Below, piece after piece: positions 36,053 to 49,075 of a DNA stretch of 64,000 bases. Where the stretch lies: NCBI GenBank assembly GCA_002914845.1, contig JXTC01000005.1, forward strand, positions 62,001 to 126,000. The letters run 5' to 3'. Position 1 is the first letter of the stretch, and the number at the start of each line of letters is the position of its first letter. Both the position numbers and the translations under genes were made by a program. The DNA comes from Trema orientale (Eukaryota; Streptophyta; Magnoliopsida; Rosales; Cannabaceae). The notes under the pieces are model-generated. The model did no database searches. It was given only the letters and a program-made list of their open reading frames with translations, and was not told the DNA's origin.

Positions 36053-37897
36053 TACTCCAATCATTATATTACTACTTGTATAGTGAGTTTGGGATAAAAT
36101 ATGAAGCCCATTTCTAATTACTCTTTTTTTGTTTTTTGGGGCTTTTCTTTTTCGTCTTTGTTTATGCTGAGCTCCAATTACTTAGCTTGGTAATTGGCTT
36201 GCTTGTAACAAGTATTGACAAGGAGAAAACGGGTTGCACATTAATTTCTGGATACCATCATAATTACTTAATTAGTTTCTACTACCACTACTACTGCTTG
36301 AGTAATTAAGATTAATCCTAAGAAGTAATCGTTTCAAACTATTTAGGGGATGTTTAAATAAATCAACTTATAGTTATTAATGGTTCGTAGTTTTTCCATT
36401 CAATTAGATAATTCAAGGAAATTAATTAATCCAATTGAGCTTAGTTAATCTTCTTATTGCTTTCGAACTATATATTTTGCTAATAAGTATATAGAATTTG
36501 ATAGTTCCAAATTAGGACTTACAACGTACATACAATTGAAAGAAAAGAAAAATACATGCATGATCCATAATGGGAAAAACAAAAAACGTTTTTCGAAAAA
36601 TCGACTGTTCGGGGCAAAATGTCACCAATTATTTCATGATACTTAATAGTTTATATATAAGTTCGTATGTTTTTCTAATCAATTTCTTATAACTTCAATC
36701 CACTCCGAACCCCTAGCAATTGTTTTCTATCCAAATTCTAGGTTGTTTTTAGGCTGAAATACTTAAATGCTAGGTTGGTTTAATACAAATGTTGGGTTGG
36801 TATCATGGGTTTGAATAATTTTGATTGATCCAATAAACACCCCCAAGTCCTGGGAAACAAGTTACTTGCATAAAACGATGCGTCGTTTGTATATTTTTGA
36901 GGAATGTGTATGCTATTGGTTGGTTTAATTTTTATTTTTTAAAAGCAAACGATTCGTCGCTTATATACTTCGAGGAATGTGTCTCCAACCCTAAACGACA
37001 CTTGATTAGTTTATTTATTTATTTTTCTGGATGATCGTTTGGTTTAAATTTAATTTGCCGTCGAAGTAAAGCTGGTTTGAAACTTGATGTCGTATATGGT
37101 ATATGACTCTTTTATTATCTAGTTTCAAAACAACATATCATAGTATCATTAATTTGTTTTTCTCAAAAGAAAAATAAAGAAACTACATTTTGGCGCTAGC
37201 TTCCCTGTGGTTCAAGTAATAAACGACATTTTTTTTTTCTTTTTTTGGGAAGAAGACAATGTAGTTTCTTAGAAAATGAAAAAAAAAAATGTCATTTTTC
37301 TCGTGGTCATTAAAATTCAGCAATCGACATTACACTCTAACTTCTATAATCGCTACCTCATTTTGTCGTTTAAGAGTATTACTAATTATTTTCTCTAAAA
37401 GGGTCGTTCAAGAAGTTGAGTAAACGACAATGATCCCTCCTGACAGCTATTATGAAAAATACGACACGTAGTTTTCGTAAGGTATAAAAGAAACTGTCGT
37501 ATGTTCCAGACAACGCCTCGTCGTTTTTTCACGTCGAACGGCCCCCACAATAACCGCCAATGGAAATCACACCGTACAGACTCCATCCGTCCTCCGAGCG
37601 CCACGTGTTAACTAATTATCTCGATCTTCTCGTTAATCGCAATTTAAAAGGAACAGTTAAATCCGTTACAACTGGATTTTCGTTCATCGTCATAAAAGCA
37701 TCTGAAACTTTCCTTCAATCCCACGGATATTTTACCCCTCACTTTAGCAAAGAAGCTAACGAAATTACGAATATACCCCTCTAACAGTCTCTATCTATCC
37801 CCAAACTTCAAAACCAGAATCAAAGCGCCACTTCGTTTCGTTAAAAAAGAAAAAAAAAAAATCTGACTCTCTCACACTCTCTCTACAGTGTACAATA
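36053..37897. other. Intergenic between the Pro-rich ORF and LESV
   Basis: No gene. 36873-37540 is dense in GTCGT/ACGAC words and includes a diverged direct repeat beginning AAACGATGCGTCGTTT (about 36873) and AAACGATTCGTCGCTT (about 36947). 'aagaaactacatt' near 37178 pairs with 'aatgtagtttctt' near 37258. The last ~100 bp before 37898 is a CT-rich leader typical of a plant 5' UTR. Confidence 0.5.
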
Positions 37898-40737
37898 ATG
37901 GCGTCTAGGCTTGGCGCGTCCCCACGCGCCGCCGGCCTACACCTCCGGAAGGAAAGCCACCGGCTAGTTCAGCTTCCGGAGCAGGCGGCGCCGGTGGGAA
38001 GAGGTAAGGAGGGGAGGAGGAGATTGTTATTGTTGGGGTTGAGAGCTGGGGTCTCCAATGGTGGTAGGGATTCGGATTCTTATCTCGATATGTGGAAGAA
38101 AGCGGTCGATGGTGAGAGAAAGGCCGTGGAGTTTCAGAAGATCGTCGAGAACTCGAGCTCGGCGGGCGCGAGCAGTCCCGAGGATTTGGAGAGGAAGAGC
38201 GAGGAGTTCAGGAAGATTCTGGAGGTTTCGAGGGAGGAAAGGGACCGCGTTCAGCGAATGCAGGTTATCGATCGGGCCGCGGCGGCCATCGCGGCGGCCC
38301 GATCGATTCTGGAGGAGAGCGGGTCGGAGCGCGAGTCGGGTTCGGGCGATTCCGGGTCTTCGGGTGCTGGGGATTTGGGCGGTGGCACTGGTGCTTCCCA
38401 AGAAGGTGAAACTTGTTATTTTGATGCTAATACTTGTTTTGTGCTCTTTTTGACTGAGTACCTTTAGCTTTTGTGTTGGTTGTGTCTGTGAATTGAAGTG
38501 GCATTTTTGAAATTTTCTTGAGGTTTTAAAATTATGGGGATTTAGATTCCGATGTGATGCATTCTAAAGTGGTATATCTGCTAAGTTTAGTTTCAATTGT
38601 GAGTAAATTTACAATTTCCAGAATTTATGAATTTAGTGGTATGTTATTCTCGAGATTAGAATTCGCAGTGTTAAATTTTGGATAACAAGGGAAGCAGGGT
38701 CATATTAGTCTCACGGCCTAGTCAAATGGAGAAGACATTTATTTTTGCTCAATTTTTCTGAACTGATACTTCTTTGTCACACCCTTTTGTGTTATTTGGG
38801 TTTTTTGTTTGTGGGGTTTGGCTAGTGGATTGTAGGAGCATTGTTATACAGTATTCGTCATTGAGTTTTTATGCTTTGAAACATTCCAGGAAAGAAAAGT
38901 TGGAGCAAAACTGTGCCCCAACCAGAAGCTTCAGGAAATGTTATCCCGGGTCCAGATTTTTGGTCCTGGGTTCCCCCTCAGGGTGGTGATACTAGTACGG
39001 ATGGTTTCAATGACTTACAGAAAGCAACACAATTTTCATCAAATCCAAGTTCAAGCAACCCTGTGATAGAGAAAGAACGCTCTATAGATTTTCTATCCAT
39101 TCCACTTGAAAGTAAACTCGATAAAAACAATCGATACCCACCTTTACCCCCTCTCCAGTCACTATTGGAGGTTCAGGAGGTGCAAGGCTCAGAATCCATC
39201 TTAGAGACAACTCTAAAAAATGATCTAGAAATTGGTCTTCAATCTTCAGTGAATGCTACGGAAGCAGCTGAGGCTCTTAATAAAGTGGATGAGGCATTAC
39301 CATTTGGAGTGAACATAGATGGTTCAAGGTGGTGGAAGGAGACAGGAATCGAGAAAAGACCTGATGGTGTGCTTTGCAGGTGGACAGTGACCAGAGGCGT
39401 TAGTGCTGACCAAACTATTGAGTGGCAAGAGAAGTACTGGGAGGCTTCGGACAATTTTGGTTACAAGGAACTTGGTTCAGAAAAATCAGGACGTGATGCA
39501 ACGGGAAATCTTTGGCGTGAATACTGGAGAGAATCTATGGGTCAGGTTTGTGAAAACTGAAAATCTCAATTGCATATGGTGTTTCATGACTGTATTTAGT
39601 CTAGTTTCATTTGCAATATAAATTTTTGGGTTTTCCTGTTTTGTATACTTAAAAAAACCTTATCTTACTTGTCTGGGGTGGTGCCCAGCTAACCTGGTAG
39701 CCCTCTGGTAAGCTTATAGCACACGATGCATTGACTAGTGTGTTTTGGGCCCTCTACATCTTGGAAGCAATTCTTAACTTGTTTTCTGCCACATTTAAAG
39801 GCATTTTGCATTTCCTGATAACATTAGGTGTATGAACGTGGGGTCTATGGAGCATGGATATCCATTTTTGTCGTGTAATCTCTTGGTTGCAAATATCTTA
39901 AGACTAGTTGAACTGTAAGTTTAAATTTGTTTGCAGGAGCATGGGCTTTTGAATATTGAGAAGACTGCTGACAAGTGGGGAAAGAATGGCCAGGGCGATG
40001 AGTGGCAAGAGAAATGGTGGGAACGTTATAATGCCTCTGGCGAAGCTGAGAAATGGGCTCATAAATGGTGTAGTATTGATCCAAGCACACAACTTGAAGC
40101 TGGTCATGCTCACATCTGGCACGAAAGGTACTGAATCTCATATTTGAACTGAAAAACTTGTGTCCCACAATTGCGGTTAATATGAATATTCTTGAACTAC
40201 ATCTCATTTTAATGGTTGAAGATCTTTTTAATTGTTACTACAAAAATTGGTCAAAATAACATGGTCAATAAAATTGCCGTTGTCCTGCTAAAACTTTGCA
40301 ATCAGAAAAATCCATGGATGCCTTCTTTTCTTTAAACATTAGGCACTTTCTGTCCTTGCAGGTGGGGTGAGAAGTATGATGGACATGGTGGCAGTACAAA
40401 GTACACCGACAAATGGGCCGAGCGCTCTGAGGGTGATGGTTGGACTAAATGGGGAGACAAATGGGACGAACATTTTGATCCCAATGGTCATGGCGTGAAG
40501 CAGGGGGAAACTTGGTGGGCAGGCAAGTTTGGTGAGCGGTGGAATCGGACTTGGGGCGAGGGCCATAACGGTTCTGGATGGATTCACAAATATGGGAAGA
40601 GCAGCAGTGGCGAGCACTGGGACACTCACATCCAGCAAGACACGTGGTATGAGAGATTCCCTCACTTCGGCTTCTATCATTGCTTTGAGAACTCAGTCCA
40701 GCTCCGGGAGGTTCCTAAGCCAGCTGATATGACTTAA
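37898..40737 (+). CDS. LESV: LESV-type (Like Early Starvation) tryptophan-rich plastid protein
   Basis: A stromal starch-binding protein; in Arabidopsis, LESV and its paralogue ESV1 organise glucans in starch granules and affect nocturnal starch breakdown. Exons: 37898-38405, 38890-39545, 39937-40127, 40362-40737, all GT-AG, closing to 576 aa against about 578 in Arabidopsis. Residues 1-50 are a basic, Arg-rich transit peptide. About 60-140 is a charged, probably helical segment (SYLDMWKKAVD, RDRVQRMQVIDRAAAAIAAA). The marker GPDFWSWVPPQG follows. From about 315 to 550 the chain carries many Trp in repeats such as KWGKNGQGDEWQEKWWE and DKWAERSEGDGWTKWGDKWD, the family's glucan-binding fold. 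It ends LREVPKPADMT. Exon 1 is GC-rich relative to the others. Confidence 0.95.
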
Positions 40738-41681
40738 ATCAGACCGTACTTTTTTAATGCATGACTCGTTGATGCAGCGGGAAGCCGTATATAGATGCTG
40801 GAGATTACCCTACTTGAGTCATATTTAGATGTTTCCTTTACCTGAATGCTGTTATACAACGAGTTTAATAGCTGATAACTGACGTTCTTTTTAAATAATT
40901 GTGTAATTGTTTGAATTCCCCAGTAAGATATATAAGCTGTGGAAGTGTGAAAGAAAGTTTGTTCTCAAATTAGTTCATTGCATTGTTCTTGTTGACTATT
41001 CGTATAAAAGAATGCATGTTTATTAAGCTATGTAGCGTAAGAATGAACCAGCCTGAGGCAGGAACATGTATGTTACTATGTGGTGTGTTTTTTGGCCTTC
41101 TGTGGCTCAAAGATGGTCAAGATACACGAAAAAAATAAAGAAAAAGACAAGCCAGAAGGTGAGACACAAAATTTACCACTAAAGGATTACAAGATTTTGT
41201 TGCTTTTGCAAGGACCATAAAGATTGAGACGGTGAAACCAGAGAGTTGAGGCTTTGATTTTTAGCTTATAATCCTAGTGACTCTAGTCTACTACTAGTTC
41301 GGCAATTCCATAGAAAACTGTCTAAAACGTTGCCGTTTTCACCTGCTAGTAGATGATAGTCTCTGACACCAATACCGCCGTAACACGTGGTCCCTTTCTA
41401 TCCAGAATCATGAATGAAGCCTATACGCTGCAACTTGTTTGTTCTGTTCCTTGGGTCTCCAGTGTCCGTTACATGCATTCATCTATGATCCATTGCCAAT
41501 CTCTTCTACATTTTCAATCTTTTTTCCACTAACCATAGCTCGATATGAGTTCTTCTCGTTCAGGTCACTATGAACCCAAGGCTAATCACTCCTTAAGCTT
41601 CTTTATCTGAAAGTTGGTTTCCACTTTCCAGTCATACAATAAGAAATTATCGGTCTGTCCTTTTTGTGGGTTTCTTCTGCA
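40738..41681. other. LESV 3' flank and VTE3 promoter region
   Basis: 944 bp between two same-strand genes. It should hold the LESV 3' UTR and the VTE3 promoter and leader. No other ORF is supported. An in-frame TTG at 41664 extends the VTE3 frame upstream but is not a plausible start. Confidence 0.5.
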
Positions 41682-43403
41682 ATGGCTATTCCAGTGCTTA
41701 ATGGAGCTGAAAAGCTCAACCCCATTTGTGGGTTAGGCTATGGAGGATTAAATTTGCGCCATAGAAGCTTTATCAACAAGGGTTTATCCTCTTACGGCAG
41801 AAACTACAAGACCAGAAGTCTAATACCCAGATGCAGTTTATCGTCCTCAAGGCCTGCTTCTCAGCCTCGGTTCATTCAACACAAGAAAGAGGCTTTTTGG
41901 TTTTACAGGTTCTTATCCATAGTGTATGATCATATCATTAACCCTGGACATTGGACTGAGGATATGCGAGACGACGCGCTTGAGCCCGCCGATCTAAACG
42001 ACAGGAATTTGACTGTCGTAGATGTTGGTGGTGGAACTGGGTTCACGACGCTGGGGATAGTTAAGCATGTTGATGCAAAAAATGTCACCATTCTTGACCA
42101 GTCTCCGCACCAGCTTGCCAAGGCTAAGCAGAAGGAACCCTTGAAAGAATGCAAGATAATTGAAGGGGATGCCGAGGACCTGCCCTTTCCAACTGATTAT
42201 GCTGATCGATATGTTTCAGCTGGAAGGTAACATTTTTAGGTACCCTTTATAAAGATAAAAAGAATTCTTGCTTGTTTTGAAGGTTTTGCATATGGGTTTT
42301 TGAGGCACACCCCACAAAATTTTTGCTCTTCAATTAATGCGTTTAAATAAGAGATGAGTTATCTGAACTGGGATTTGATTCTTTTTCCAATTGGAATAAC
42401 ATTGCTTGACATTCAAGGTGAATAACAAGATTATGCATTGGAATTGGACAATTTCAGCTGAACTTTGCTGTTTTACATTTCATAGATTAGTATTCACATG
42501 ATGGTACAGTTTGACTTTTGATAGAACGTTTAGTGTTAAGTTTTCGAATGAAGCGTTATCTTGATGTAATGCAATTGTTGATTTGTGTTCCTCAGTATTG
42601 AGTACTGGCCGGATCCACAGCGTGGAATCAAGGAAGCATACAGGGTGTTGAAGATAGGAGGGAAAGCTTGTCTCATTGGTCCTGTATACCCAACCTTTTG
42701 GTTGTCTCGTTTTTTTGCAGACGTTTGGATGCTCTTCCCTAAGGAGGAGGAGTACATTGAGTGGTTTAAAAAAGCTGGTTTCATTAATGTTAAATTGAAA
42801 AGGATTGGTCCAAAATGGTACCGTGGCGTCCGTCGTCATGGATTGATTATGGGTTGCTCTGTGACTGGTGTGAAGCCCTTTTCTGGAGACTCACCTCTTC
42901 AGGTAACTAAATTTCTTTTTTCCCTTGTCATCGCGGTTATGTATGGAACAAGAGTTGATGTACACTATTAACCTTGTAAATAGTTGTGTTGTGAGATTTC
43001 CTTGGTTCCAAACACTTGAAAGTTTAAGAGGGTCAAATCTTGGAAATAAGATGCAATTGCTAGCTGCTTTGTGTAGAGCAGGTTTTGCTACTAGGTTATT
43101 TCTTGAAATGTGAGAGCCTTAGTTTAGCAGGTGTTATTATTGTTTATCCTTTGGCTAGTTTTATCAAGAGGATTATGGATGTGCGTAAAAAATGAGACTC
43201 CTATATGCTTTCGTTGTCAGATTAATGAGGTGTAAGCATTTTTGCAGCTTGGTCCAAAGGCAGAGGACGTTAAGAAGCCGGTGAATCCTTTTGTGTTCTT
43301 TTGGCGATTCATACTCGGTGCGATTGCAGCAACTTACTTCATTCTGGTTCCTATTTACATGTGGATCAAAGATCTAATTTTTCCGAAAGGAATGCCTATC
43401 TGA
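41682..43403 (+). CDS. VTE3: MPBQ/MSBQ methyltransferase, chloroplast inner envelope (VTE3)
   Basis: A SAM-dependent methyltransferase that methylates 2-methyl-6-phytyl- and 2-methyl-6-solanesyl-benzoquinol, needed for plastoquinone and tocopherol synthesis. Exons: 41682-42226, 42596-42902, 43248-43403, giving 335 aa against about 338 in Arabidopsis. Residues 1-51 form a basic, Ser-rich transit peptide ending near IPRCSL. Motif I is VVDVGGGTGF (112-121); later motifs are GDAEDLPFP and a segment containing YWPDPQRGIKEAYRVLK. The C-terminus has one hydrophobic helix (FILGAIAATYFILVPIYMW), matching the single tail anchor of the envelope protein, then IKDLIFPKGMPI. The ATG at 41682 is the first in frame. 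No anomalies seen. Confidence 0.97.
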
Positions 43404-46400
43404 AACGGAAGTAAAATGGGAAATGGTTCTCATGTCAGGTGACTACTTGGGATAGTTCTTTTTTTTTTTTTTTCGTTAATGACTACTCTGTTAAGAAAAC
43501 ATGTTTTCCCTTTCACTTCTGTTAGGTTGTGATAAATGGTGATAAATTTTAGATTTTTGTGAGACCGAAAGAAATGGGTAATTTACTTTGATTTTCTTGT
43601 ACAGCATGTGCTCCAGGAGGCAAGTGTAAATTGCTCTGCCATTTGTTTATAGTTCCAGTTCGGCTAGATTAATATTTCACTAGTTTGCTTATATGACACT
43701 TATGTCTTATTGCCAATACTGTTTTATTCTATTTTATTTTTTAATTTCAAACTGTTTGATAAGAAATTTACTTGCATTATGCTCTTTTTAGTTTCTTATA
43801 TTGCTTGCCGTACTTCAGATATTGCTATAGGATTCCTCTATTGAGTTAAGACACATTGTTCATTCTGCTATTTTTAATACAAACATGAAGACTCAAACAA
43901 TGTTTGGGGTCTAAAACTCACTAAGTGCATAAAAATGTAATCAAACTTTGTAGCATTTTCCTACCTTTTCGAGTGGAAACTAGAAGTAAACAAGAGCCTA
44001 GAAAAGAATAAAAAAATTTGCAATTTTCAAGAAACATTATGATTAGTGTACTCATCATATTAAAAGGTCCACAAGTTAATTTGTCTCAACTTGGAGCCTT
44101 GGAAGGGAAAGAAAAACAGAGCAGCATATCCGTCATTCACAGTTGCACAAAACACTAGAAGTTTCCTAAATTTTATTACACAAGTTGGCCTTGAAGATTT
44201 CCATTAGCCAAGGGCACTATCCCTAGGCTAGGGAAGGGTTCCCTTCTATTGGAATCTTGTGTAGTCATAGACTGAATCAATGCTCTTTGGCGCTTAGAGT
44301 GATTGTATAGTTATACATTATGGGCCTGTTTGGCATGGCTTTTAAAGATCTTTTTGAGTCCAAAAGTTACTTTTGGAGGTATTTGGATGAATTGTCAGAA
44401 GATCTTTTTTTAATTAGAAGATATTTTTAATGAAGCATGGACCCATTAGCTTTTCTAGGAAGATCTTCTGGAGCTTTTACTTCAGGAAGTAAAAGTCATC
44501 CCAAACGGGCCCTATAAGCATTTTGATAAGTAAAACTCAATGGTCTTTTGGTTCCAACTTCCAACTGTTACTGTTTTAAAATGATGAATGTGGTAAAAGT
44601 TGGGGTGCCATGTCAAGACAAAGATTCAAATTCAAGACTCGGCTGCTGGCCAAATTGTCTTATCTACCCCCTTTAAAGAGTTACACTATGGAATTCCACC
44701 ATTGAGAACCTTAGGTTAGGTACCACGTTCCTCATTGGACTTGGCTTTCCTTCAAGTTTATTTTAAGAATTTCATCCTTTTGACTTGGAAAAATGTATCT
44801 AAGCGGAAACCAATTAAGGGGAAAATTTCCCCTAGTAGAACGGCAAGACTGAATATATATATATATATATTTTTCGAATGGGGCAAGACTCAATATTAAG
44901 AGAGGATTTTGCTCAAAAATAGTAAGAGTACGAATATGTCAACTTTTTTGAGCCTAAATATCAGGGGGTATAGAAAAAAGGAATTTAAATCTGGGATGAT
45001 CTTATTGGGGTCTCAATAATCCAGCTGTTGGCAGTACAAGTTTTGCCATTTAAAGCAATGGACCTGCCATAAATTCAAAGAATATTGTTCTAGAAAGTGT
45101 ACATTTAGATTTATTGCCGAGCTGCACTTGTTTTTGTTACATTCAATTTGAATCGTAGCTTAGAAATGTATATACATATATACAGTCATTAAATTCTAAA
45201 CATTAGCGACCCTACAAATGCCATCAAAATGAAAATGGCATATGAAATGTTAGAAGAAACTTAATCAAAAAGGTGACACGCATACAAAAAAAGGAACAAG
45301 GTTGGTCCTGCAACTCATGTTGATTGTGACTTTTTCGTAGAACTTGTTTGGACATGTTATAGGCTGTAAGATAACTTTCTTTTTTTTTTTGTTTTTTGAG
45401 GAAATAAGATAAGTTAGTAGATTATGGAGTTTAGACTTGAAATTTCTAGCACTTATTGCCTAGTAAAACTACTTCTAGTTCTCTAAGCTGAGTCTTCCTT
45501 TTGAAGGTTGAAAGTCTAATGTTTGGACCATGTGGCCTGGCCGTGTATCCTCACGTGTAAATCCATGTCTGTCAATTTAATGAAGATGTAATTAATGTTT
45601 ATTATTTTTGTTTCTTAGGCTTGGCTTCAAGATTTACTCACTTCTCTGAGTCCAAAGTCCGACGAGACCGTACCATTGGTTTAATTAAATGAGTATTGAG
45701 GAATGGCATGGCATGTCATGCAAGCTGATTCAGCTGAGCTATTGGCAGTAAAGGAAACCGCGTAAGACAGCCAAGCGCATTTATATCTCTTTAGTCTTAT
45801 GACTCCATTTTATGACTTTGAGCTGCAAAGTTTTTTCTACTCTTTTTTCTTTTATAATCTTTTAAATTATGGGTTTTTTTTTAAATATTTCTTAGTTCAT
45901 TTTACCAAGTCTCAACAACTACTACTACACCATAATTATAAAATTCCATTTAAGAAAATAATAGCAATGCTTGACAATTGACCCTTGAATGAGACTAATG
46001 TGAAATGAATGATACAAGGACACGTGTGAAATGTGAAGTCATTGCCACTAGGATTGGACACATGTCGTTAACTTTTCTCAATTAATGAGTGAACAATCAT
46101 AGTTATGTGACTATTTAATGATCATCGGTCGATAATAGCTATTAATAGCTGAAAATGGAAAGCAGACTATCTTTAACTTTGCTCATCTACATAAAATGCA
46201 GCACCAGTGTTATTACTCCCTTGTGCATTTCCTTTTGTCTGCATTATTATTAGGCAAACCCCATTGTTTGAAAAAGCAAAGAAGGCAAACGAATATCTCA
46301 TTACCTCAAAAGGGTTTGTCTTAAAATGGCTGTTTTCAAAGGATGAAATCTCTTTATACAAGCCTAAGTGTTGTCTCGTGCACAAATGCACAAGATATAT

Positions 46401-47294
46401 AATCCCTTGTGCTACATCATCATTGGACTAGTCCCATTATATGAAAATTCAAATCCAAAAACGAAAAGTAAAACTCATAATCTCAAAACGGTTTTTCCCA
46501 AACTAGCCATTCACATAGACAAAAAGTGTACTATACTAGTACTTGGTCATTTCCCAAGTTCTAAGAGCCAAACATACCCCCTAATGAATATGAAAATGGG
46601 ATTTTTATTGGCCACACATTGCTATTGAAGCGCGTTGACAAAAGTGCCGTTCTTAAATATTTGGTATAAATAAAAATTTGAGGAAATGCCCTCTTCTCTC
46701 GTGCAAGCAAAGCAGCGTGGTTTTTGGGGTTGAAAATCAAAATGTGGGAACAAAATACACATCTCCCCATGACTACCTCTCTCTTCTCACTCTCTAAAGC
46801 CTCCTATTGTCTGCTAAAATCAAACCCTTACAGCTGTCCATCTCTATATTCAAATATAAATATGCTTAAATTTACAGGAAACCAACAGATAAAACTTCGA
46901 TAAATTATTATTATTATTATTATTTTTAAAGAAAAAAAATTTCTCTCCCAATCTAAAAAATAGTCCATGTTGAAACTAGTAAAAAGTAACTAAAGGTGGT
47001 CTTTCTTTTGATTCTTTTCCAATAAAAGCCAGGACTGTAACACCAAAGTCTAGTCATTAAGTTTAATTTGACTCCCCTAATATTTTAGAATTTTTTTATT
47101 ACTTTGCTTTATTAAATGAGAGAAACAAAATGTGCTTGACGTTGCCATATTGAAGTTCTACATAAACCCAGCTAAGATTGAGCTATACTCAACAATCACA
47201 ACATATACTACTACCCTTTTCTCTGTCTCTCTTTCTCTCTCTCCACTCTCTCTCTATAGCTCTCTGTAAGGTTGAGTGTTCTAATTAAGGTTTC
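43404..47294. other. Intergenic between VTE3 and the calmodulin-like gene
   Basis: 3.9 kb without a supported gene. It includes the VTE3 3' UTR, one small MITE (44322-44512) and (TA)n near 44852-44870. The last 100 bp is a CT-rich leader (about 47216-47275) typical of a plant transcription start region. Short ORFs near 45799 and 46173-46628 have no domain. Confidence 0.5.
44322..44512. mobile_element. 191-bp MITE, PIF/Harbinger-like termini
   Basis: The left end is GGGCCTGTTTGG and the reverse complement of the right end is GGGCCCGTTTGG (one mismatch). The flanks are TAT on both sides, a possible 3-bp target duplication. The arms continue with complementary AAAAGATC/GATCTTC and AAGTTACTTTTGGA/TTTTACTT words. 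Non-coding. Such ends occur in Tourist-like MITEs, but hAT-type origin is not excluded. Confidence 0.7.
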
Positions 47295-49075
47295 ATGGGA
47301 AATAACATGGCAGATGTACTAAGTGAGGAACAGATTGTTGAGTTTAAAGAAGCTTTTTGTCTGTTTGACAAGGATGGAGATGGTGAGTTTTCTGCTATCT
47401 CCTCAATTATTGGTTAGTATTAATGGGTATGTGTCTTTTTTCCAATTTATTTGTGTTACAAATTAAGATGGCTGGAAATAATAATATTGGTTCTCAGATT
47501 TGGAAAGACTTTAATAACAATGAATGAAATGAGGAATAATAAAGTAAAAAACCTATGCAAAAAGTTAAGTTGCTATAATCATTTTCTTCGTATTCATTTT
47601 TCATATAAAATTAAAATGGCTGATTTTGTAGGTTGCATTACCATTGAAGAATTGGCAACAGTTATCAGGTCACTGGATCAAAACCCAACTGAGGAAGAGC
47701 TTCAGGACATGATAAGTGAGGTTGATGTTGATGGAAATGGGACCATAGAATTTGCAGAGTTCTTGAGCTTAATGGCAAATAAAATGAAGGTAAAACAACA
47801 TTTTCGCTATCAATAATCACAACTTAGTGATTACCAAAAACCTTCATTGTCAAAGAAAAAGAAGAAATATACACGTGTATATATATATATATATGTATTT
47901 CAATGCTTAAAAACCTCCTAGTTTACCATGATGTCATGGTAAAAAGATAGCAAAACAGAAAAGAATTACTCTTATGCATGGAAGAATATACTATATATAC
48001 GTATGTATATATAGGTATGTATGTGCATATGGTCTATGGATGTGCTCAAATTTGTTTTGTATGCTTGTAATATGTCTCAGGAAACTGATGCAGAGGAGGA
48101 GCTTAGAGAGGCTTTCAAAGTGTTTGACAAGGACCAGAATGGATATATTTCTGCCAATGAGGTAAATTTTCTTTAGTTTTTATCCCAAAAAAAAAAAAAA
48201 AATCAATTAGATGTGAATAATCACTTTAAGTAGGGTACGTATATATTTGACTTTGTTCCCTTTAACTCTCTCTTATTTCTTTTTCTTAAAGAAATATATT
48301 TAAAAATAACCTTAAACCTTTTTCTATTGTATTTTAATTGTGGAAAGAACAGGATTTTAGCAATGATGTCATCTTATAACGTTGGCTTTGAGAATAGTGA
48401 TTTAAGGGGGGAAAAAACAATTAGTTATTAGTGCATTGTTTTTGCCAAGGAAGAGGTTTATGAGTCCAAGAAAAACCCCATCTATAGTATAGAGAAAAAA
48501 ACAACCTTGGCAGATGTATTACAGCCAGCAAATGTTGGTGATCTCTAGCTGTGCATACATTTAATTCGAGTTTATCTACTATAGCTATAAGCTAAGATTT
48601 GCCAGCAAATGTGGACAGAGAAATATATACAATAGGAGAATCATATATTAACTAATTATAAAGATTAGTGATCATATTAAAATGTTTTCATATGGGTAAT
48701 CGTGAAATCATTTTCCAATTTTTAATAAAGGTAATTCACATGTTTTACCTTATAGTTTATATTAGTTTTAATTAGAGTATCTCAATCATGATCCTCTGTA
48801 CCTTTTCCTTATGCAATGTACTTTAGCCGCGCTTTGATTAGAGAAATCTTTTCTTTGTTTTCATACCGACTTTTTATGTACCAAAAGGGAATCTAACTTT
48901 AATTTTTCTGAAAAATTTTTCGATCTCATTTGTGTAGTTGAGACATGTAATGATAAATCTCGGAGAGAAATTAACGGACGAAGAAGTGGAACAAATGATC
49001 AGAGAGGCCGATTTGGACGGTGATGGTCAAGTTAATTACGACGAATTTGTCAAGATGATGATGACCATTGGATAA
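47295..49075 (+). CDS. CML11: Calmodulin-like Ca2+ sensor, CML8/CML11 type
   Basis: A four-EF-hand Ca2+ sensor. Exons: 47295-47382, 47632-47789, 48081-48161, 48938-49075, all GT-AG, closing to 154 aa. The Ca2+ loops are DKDGDGCITIEE (25-36), [12 protein letters not shown] (61-72), [12 protein letters not shown] (98-109) and [12 protein letters not shown] (134-145). All keep acidic residues at positions 1 and 12, so all should bind Ca2+. The Cys in loop I and the sequence [13 protein letters not shown] are characteristic of plant CaM8/CML11 rather than canonical calmodulin. Two in-frame ATGs exist: 47295 (MGNNMADV) and 47307 (MADVLSEE). The first is chosen as upstream-most; the second would give 150 aa, close to Arabidopsis CML8. 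It is convergent with the ACA-like gene, 1.5 kb between stops. Confidence 0.95.

Noticed and set aside
35419-36060. 213-aa Gly/Ser-rich ORF and a 140-aa Arg/Trp-rich ORF antisense to the proline-rich ORF
   Set aside because: Glycine-rich and Arg-rich frames are the expected mirror of CCN/CCG-rich proline codons. The plus strand has the upstream G-box cluster and the better start context.
41664-41681. Six-residue extension of VTE3
   Set aside because: It begins at TTG, not ATG.
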